Source: Microvirga lupini (GTDB lineage Bacteria > Pseudomonadota > Alphaproteobacteria > Rhizobiales > Beijerinckiaceae). Taken from it: a stretch of 64,000 nt of DNA. A model generated the notes under the pieces. The model worked only from the letters and a program-made list of their open reading frames with translations. It did no database searches and was not told where the DNA came from. The position numbers and the translations under genes were made by a program. Numbering within the stretch: position 1 is the first letter of the stretch; each line of letters starts with the position of its first letter. Positions 60,325 through 64,000 of this stretch are shown piece by piece. The DNA is taken from positions 124,001-188,000 of the forward strand of contig NZ_JACHWB010000006.1 in NCBI RefSeq assembly GCF_014191055.1. The letters run 5' to 3'.

Positions 60325-61116
60325 TCAACCTTGCCCGTTTGTCGATGGGGCAGGGCGCCAGACCAGGAGGCGCCTCTCGATAAGGGTCACGACGAAATCG
60401 ATGAGAATAACGAAGATCGAAAGGATCACCATGCCGGCAAAAACGCCAGTGACGTCAAACACGCTCTCTGCCTCATGGATCTTGTAGCCGAGCCCCGCAG
60501 ACGAGCCGAGATACTCACCCACCACTGCACCAACAAGAGCGAACCCTACAGAGGTGTGCAGAGACGAGAACATCCATGTCAGCGCTGCCGGCCAGTAAAC
60601 GTGCCGCAGAAGCTGACGTTCGTTCATGCAGAGCATCCTAGCGTTAGCCAACACAACCGGGCTCACCTCGCGCACGCCCTGGTACACGTTGAAGAAGACA
60701 ATGAAAAAGACCAGCGTAAAGCCGAGGGCTACTTTGGACCAAATCCCCAGGCCGAACCAGAGGGCGAAGATCGGCGCGAGTACCACGCGCGGCAGGGCAT
60801 TGGCGGCCTTGATGTACGGATCGAATACGGCAGCAAGGAGCTCGCGGCGGGCGAACAGGAAGCCAAACAGGATCCCGCCGCCCGCCCCAAAAGCGAAGGC
60901 CAGGATCGTCTCCATAAGCGTGATCCAGAGATGCCGCCATATCTCTCCGGAAGCGAATTCCTTCCAGACCCTCGCCAGCACGTCGAGAGGAGTCGAGAAG
61001 AAGAACTGTGTCTGCCGCGTCGGGGCAAGGATAGGGTAGTTGGTCAGGACATGCCAGAGCAGCAGGAAACCAAAGCCTACCGCAACCTGCAGCAGGATAA
61101 GCTTCAAGCGGTTCAT
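60325..61116 (-). CDS. NitT/TauT-type ABC permease
   Basis: 263-residue inner-membrane permease with about six helices. Coupling loop near N-E-R-Q-L-L-R-H-V-Y-W-P. It includes the family segment P-R-V-V-L-A-P-I-F-A-L-W-F-G-L-G. ATG at 61116 overlaps the ATPase stop by four bases. The longer open frame upstream covers the ATPase gene. Confidence 0.88.
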   Translation of the reverse strand: MNRLKLILLQVAVGFGFLLLWHVLTNYPILAPTRQTQFFFSTPLDVLARVWKEFASGEIWRHLWITLMETILAFAFGAGGGILFGFLFARRELLAAVFDPYIKAANALPRVVLAPIFALWFGLGIWSKVALGFTLVFFIVFFNVYQGVREVSPVVLANARMLCMNERQLLRHVYWPAALTWMFSSLHTSVGFALVGAVVGEYLGSSAGLGYKIHEAESVFDVTGVFAGMVILSIFVILIDFVVTLIERRLLVWRPAPSTNGQG

Positions 61117-61931
61117 TGCGTGGCTCCCTCTCCCTGGGCATAGGCCTTCTGCACCTCGGTGCGAAGGCTCGCCCATATCTTCTTGTGGATGTGATGGAAG
61201 GCAGGCTCAAGCCGCACCTCCGCAATGTCGCGTGGGCGTGGAAGCGGCACGGGGAACTCCCCGATGATGCCGGCCGCGGGACCGGCTGACATGACCACCA
61301 CCCTATCGGCGAGCGCTATTGCCTCCTCAAGATCGTGCGTGACAAAGAGAACGGCTTTGCGATTGGCAGCCCAGAGCTCCAGCAGCAGGTTGCCCATAAT
61401 CTGGCGGGTCTGCGCATCAAGGGGACCGAAGGGCTCGTCCATTAAGAGAATCTCGGGGTCGCGGATCAACATCTGCGCCAGAGCGACCCGCTTTCGCTGA
61501 CCGCCCGACAGCATATGCGGGTAGCGGTCAACGAAGGCAGCGAGCCCTACCCGCCGCAGCCAATCGCGGGCCATTGCCTCCGCCTCCTTGCGCAAAACAC
61601 CTTTGGGCTCCAAGGCGACGGCCACGTTCTGAAGGGCCGTTTTCCAAGGCATCAGGGCATCCTGCTGAAAGAGATATCCCGCGCGGCTGTTGAGGCCATG
61701 CAGAGGCACACCGAAGATCTCGACCTTACCATCGGATGGCTTGAGCAGCCCCGCAGATGCGTTGAGCAGGGTGGATTTACCGCAACCAGTCGGCCCGACA
61801 ATGGCAATGAACTCCCCTGGCGATACGGAAAGGTCAATGTTCTGAACGGCCGTGTAGCCACCCACCTTTGGCCCGAAGGTGATGGCCACACTGCGAAGCA
61901 AAACTGCTGGGGCGATCTGTGATTCAGGCAT
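61113..61931 (-). CDS. NitT/TauT-type ABC ATPase
   Basis: 272-residue ATPase with Walker A G-P-T-G-C-G-K-S-T (46-54), signature L-S-G-G-Q-R-K-R-V-A-L, Walker B L-L-M-D-E-P-F-G-P-L-D and switch T-H-D-L-E-E-A. The F-Q-Q-D-A-L-M-P-W-K segment is typical of SsuB/NrtD relatives. ATG at 61931 (M-P-E-S-Q) is chosen because the homology begins soon after. The extra upstream codons are unlike the family. First gene of its operon. Confidence 0.88.
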   Translation of the reverse strand: MPESQIAPAVLLRSVAITFGPKVGGYTAVQNIDLSVSPGEFIAIVGPTGCGKSTLLNASAGLLKPSDGKVEIFGVPLHGLNSRAGYLFQQDALMPWKTALQNVAVALEPKGVLRKEAEAMARDWLRRVGLAAFVDRYPHMLSGGQRKRVALAQMLIRDPEILLMDEPFGPLDAQTRQIMGNLLLELWAANRKAVLFVTHDLEEAIALADRVVVMSAGPAAGIIGEFPVPLPRPRDIAEVRLEPAFHHIHKKIWASLRTEVQKAYAQGEGATQ

Positions 61932-62530
61932 GAGAATTGAGCGGTTCCTACGCCTGTGAACGGCGCTTAGAGCCATCCTAAAGGCTCGCACCTCTATATC
62001 AAGGGCAGGCCGGGCTGTGGACAACTATCCTATTAGCCTCCTTCCAAAAGCATAGTGATTACTGTTGCTCCATCAAAGGATGAACGCATTCAATGAACGC
62101 TCAGGAATGCCAACGGCTGCTCGTGCCATGCCTGCGACGTTAGCGGAGGCGTTGCGTTCAGGCGGAAAGTTGACGGCTACACAGCCATACCGATAGCCCA
62201 GGTTTGTGCTTTAACACCTTCGCGCTGATGTGCCGATATTCTTTGAGAATTCATACGACTGAGAGATCTGGATCCAGCCGCGGGTCGCTTAGCTAGGCCT
62301 TGACGCTCTCCACCGAACCCACGCTCATTAACTGTCGAGGAAAAGGCTCTATAAAAGGCGTCAGTTTGAAGCGACTTTATGGAAACAGTACAACATTTTC
62401 CGGTCGCTCATGGAATGATAGCCCCAGCTCTCGCCAAAGGACCAAGTGCAAATTGATCCGGTCCATGGGTATGCTGTCCTTGGACGCCCTAGTGGCGAGC
62501 CCAATTATGTAGACATATTGGAGGAAGCTG
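61932..62530. other. divergent intergenic region, about 600 bp
   Basis: Between two divergent importer operons. No gene, repeat family member or clear operator was recognised; short open frames lack ribosome sites and family resemblance. A GGAGGAAGCTG site directly precedes the ATG at 62531. Confidence 0.4.
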
Positions 62531-63853
62531 ATGCTACGCCATTCCGTCGCCGCGGCGGTATTGATTGGCACTGCCCTGTTCACGGGCACTGCCATCGCTC
62601 AGTCTGGCAAGGTCACTATTGTGACCTCATTTTCTAAGGACGTCACTGATCCGTTCAAGCAGGCCTTCGAGAAGGCGCACCCTGGTGTGACCCTCGACGT
62701 GCAGAACCGGAACACGAATGCAGGCGTGAAGTTCATTGAGGAGACGAAGGCCAACAACCAAGTCGACATCTTCTGGGCCTCCGCTCCGGATGCCTTCGAG
62801 GTTCTGAAGGGCAAGAGCCTGCTCCAGAAGCACAAGCCGAAGGCCGAGGGCATTCCGGACAAGATCGGCTCCTATCCGATCAACGACCCTGAAAATTTCT
62901 ATTCGGGCTTCGCGGCATCCGGCTACGGGATCATGTGGAACGACCGCTACGCTAAAGCGAACAAGCTGCCCGAGCCCAAGGATTGGCAGGACCTCGCCAA
63001 GCCGGTCTACTTCGACCACGTCGCCATGGCGGCGCCGTCACGTTCGGGCACGACCCATCTGACCATCGAGACGATCCTCCAGGGCGAGGGCTGGGAGCAG
63101 GGTTGGCGTACGCTGAAAGAGATGTCCGGAAACTTCCGCCAGATCACGGAGCGCTCCTTCGGCGTGCCGGAGGCGGTCAATTCGGGGCAGGTCGGCTTCG
63201 GCATCGTGATAGACTTCTTCGCCTTCTCGGCTCAGGCCTCGGGCTTCCCGGTGAAGTTCGTCTACCCGACCGTGACGACGATCGTGCCGGCGAATGTCGC
63301 TGTGGTTGCCAACGCTCCCAACAAGGCCGGGGCCGAGGCTTTCGTCGACTATCTCGTCTCTCCCGCTGGGCAGGAAGTTCTGCTTGAGCCGAGCATCCGC
63401 CGCCTGCCCGTGAACCCAGCGGTCTACGCCAAGGCTCCGGCGGATTATCCAAACCCCTTCAAGGATCCGTCCCTGGGGGCACGGGTGAAGTTCGACGTGA
63501 ATGTATCGGAGAAGCGCACGAACGTCGTCGATGTCCTCTACGACCAGACTGTGACCTTCCAGCTCGACGCGCTCAAGGCCGCTACCAAGGCCATCCACGA
63601 CGCTGAGGCCGCGATCGCCACGAAGGATAACGCGGAGGCCAAGGCTCTAGTGAAGGAAGCCCGCGACCTGGTAGCCGCCATGCCGGTCACCGAGCAACAG
63701 GCTTCGTCGCCTGAGATCGCTGGCGCCTTCACCGGCGGCAAGGAGAAGGGCGCGCGTCAGGCCGAACTCGAGCAGCAATGGGCGAGCTTCGCCAAGGAAC
63801 GTTACCAGCAGGCTCAGTCCAAGGCTGAACAGGCCTTGAAGCTGGTACGCTGA
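62531..63853 (+). CDS. Fe3+/polyamine-type ABC binding protein with long C-terminal extension
   Basis: 440-residue periplasmic protein with a signal peptide ending T-A-I-A-Q (about 24). The core begins V-T-I-V-T-S-F-S-K-D-V-T-D-P-F (28-42) and has V-D-I-F-W-A-S-A-P-D-A (about 77-87) and V-N-S-G-Q-V-G-F-G-I (about 215-224), like AfuA/FbpA-type receptors. The last 90 residues are a highly charged helical tail (A-I-H-D-A-E-A-A-I-A and R-Q-A-E-L-E-Q-Q-W), longer than usual for the family. It is followed by a hairpin and a permease gene. Confidence 0.85.
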   Translation: MLRHSVAAAVLIGTALFTGTAIAQSGKVTIVTSFSKDVTDPFKQAFEKAHPGVTLDVQNRNTNAGVKFIEETKANNQVDIFWASAPDAFEVLKGKSLLQKHKPKAEGIPDKIGSYPINDPENFYSGFAASGYGIMWNDRYAKANKLPEPKDWQDLAKPVYFDHVAMAAPSRSGTTHLTIETILQGEGWEQGWRTLKEMSGNFRQITERSFGVPEAVNSGQVGFGIVIDFFAFSAQASGFPVKFVYPTVTTIVPANVAVVANAPNKAGAEAFVDYLVSPAGQEVLLEPSIRRLPVNPAVYAKAPADYPNPFKDPSLGARVKFDVNVSEKRTNVVDVLYDQTVTFQLDALKAATKAIHDAEAAIATKDNAEAKALVKEARDLVAAMPVTEQQASSPEIAGAFTGGKEKGARQAELEQQWASFAKERYQQAQSKAEQALKLVR

Positions 63854-63861
63854 TCGTTCCG

Positions 63862-63891
63862 GCGGGCGGCTCGCACGAACGAGCCGCCCGC
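63862..63891 (+). terminator. 12-bp GC hairpin after the binding-protein gene
   Basis: Perfect stem GCGGGCGGCTCG / CGAGCCGCCCGC with a 6-nt loop CACGAA, eight bases after the stop. No U-run. The stem core GCGGGCGG is the same as in the hairpin at 4239, which follows another binding-protein gene. Confidence 0.65.
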
Positions 63892-63923
63892 AAAGACCAT
63901 CTTCGGATTTTAGGAGAGCGTCC

Positions 63924-64000
63924 ATGGCTGGTGCCACGACCGCCGGGCGAGCGCATGTGCCGTCCGCGTCTTCCAGGCATTTCTTGAGGCTGTCGGCGAC
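63924..64000 (+). CDS. start of a probable ABC permease gene, cut by window end
   Basis: ATG at 63924 preceded by AGGAG at good spacing. Only 25 codons are visible (M-A-G-A-T-T-A-G-R-A-H-V and on), a basic N-terminal tail like those before the first helix of permeases. The call rests on position after the binding-protein gene. Confidence 0.5.
   Translation, partial: MAGATTAGRAHVPSASSRHFLRLSA

Noticed and set aside
60214-61143. 309-codon plus-strand open frame
   Set aside because: Antisense to the permease gene; highly charged low-complexity product without family resemblance.
62300-62512. Small plus-strand frame in the divergent gap
   Set aside because: No ribosome-binding site and no homology-like pattern; probably chance.
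1-64000. tRNA, rRNA, CRISPR arrays, prophage
   Set aside because: No T-loop-like sequences in a cloverleaf context, no regularly spaced repeats and no phage structural genes were seen.

Overview
The window looks like chromosomal DNA of a high-GC alphaproteobacterium of the Hyphomicrobiales, most likely a Methylobacteriaceae-type organism such as Microvirga. This is inferred from gene style: many solute-binding-protein transporters, HWE and hybrid histidine kinases, a KaiC homologue, a DUF6894-type relic, and periplasmic molybdenum hydroxylases. No ribosomal RNA, tRNA, CRISPR array, phage or intact insertion sequence was found.

Layout. 1-1.6 kb: an EcsC-like gene end, a 3-methyladenine DNA glycosylase and a small membrane protein. 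2.0-6.9 kb: a polyamine/Fe3+-type ABC importer ending in an endonuclease/exonuclease/phosphatase-family phosphodiesterase, suggesting phosphodiester salvage. 7.3-13.8 kb: a NitT/TauT-type importer with two fumarylacetoacetate-hydrolase-family enzymes, a GntR/FCD regulator and a beta-hydroxyacid dehydrogenase. 14.2-18.9 kb: a cupin protein, an orphan TctC-type binding protein, an ACMSD-like amidohydrolase and a frameshifted FAD monooxygenase. 18.9-26.5 kb: a periplasmic redox island: cytochrome c, an IorAB-like molybdenum hydroxylase, an FccAB-like sulfide dehydrogenase pair and soxXYZA, without soxB or soxCD, and with a SoxY lacking the usual GGCGG end.

26.9-38.1 kb is a signalling region: small proteins, an orphan ParD-like antitoxin, two hybrid histidine kinases, a broken DUF6894 gene, a Crp/Fnr regulator, and a double-domain KaiC followed by a pseudo-receiver HWE kinase. 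38.5-49.7 kb holds two divergent operons that appear to form one catabolic system: a sugar-type ABC importer with an argininosuccinate-lyase-like C-N lyase and a PfkB kinase on one side, and a ROK regulator, a very long PIG-L deacetylase and an EamA transporter on the other. This is the best candidate for an undescribed pathway.

50.1-53.9 kb is a PaoABC-type aldehyde oxidoreductase. 53.9-58.8 kb contains IS630 and possible IS6 relics, a short-chain dehydrogenase and a complete tripartite tricarboxylate transporter (TctABC). 59.3-61.9 kb is another NitT/TauT importer on the minus strand. 62.5-64.0 kb starts another Fe3+-type importer and runs off the window.

Two patterns cross the window. Three binding-protein genes that precede other genes of their cluster (ending at 4223, 16135 and 63853), and the TctC gene on the minus strand, are followed by strong GC-rich hairpins. 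A dispersed repeat of about 90 bp with an internal inverted repeat occurs in at least seven intergenic gaps in intact or degraded form.
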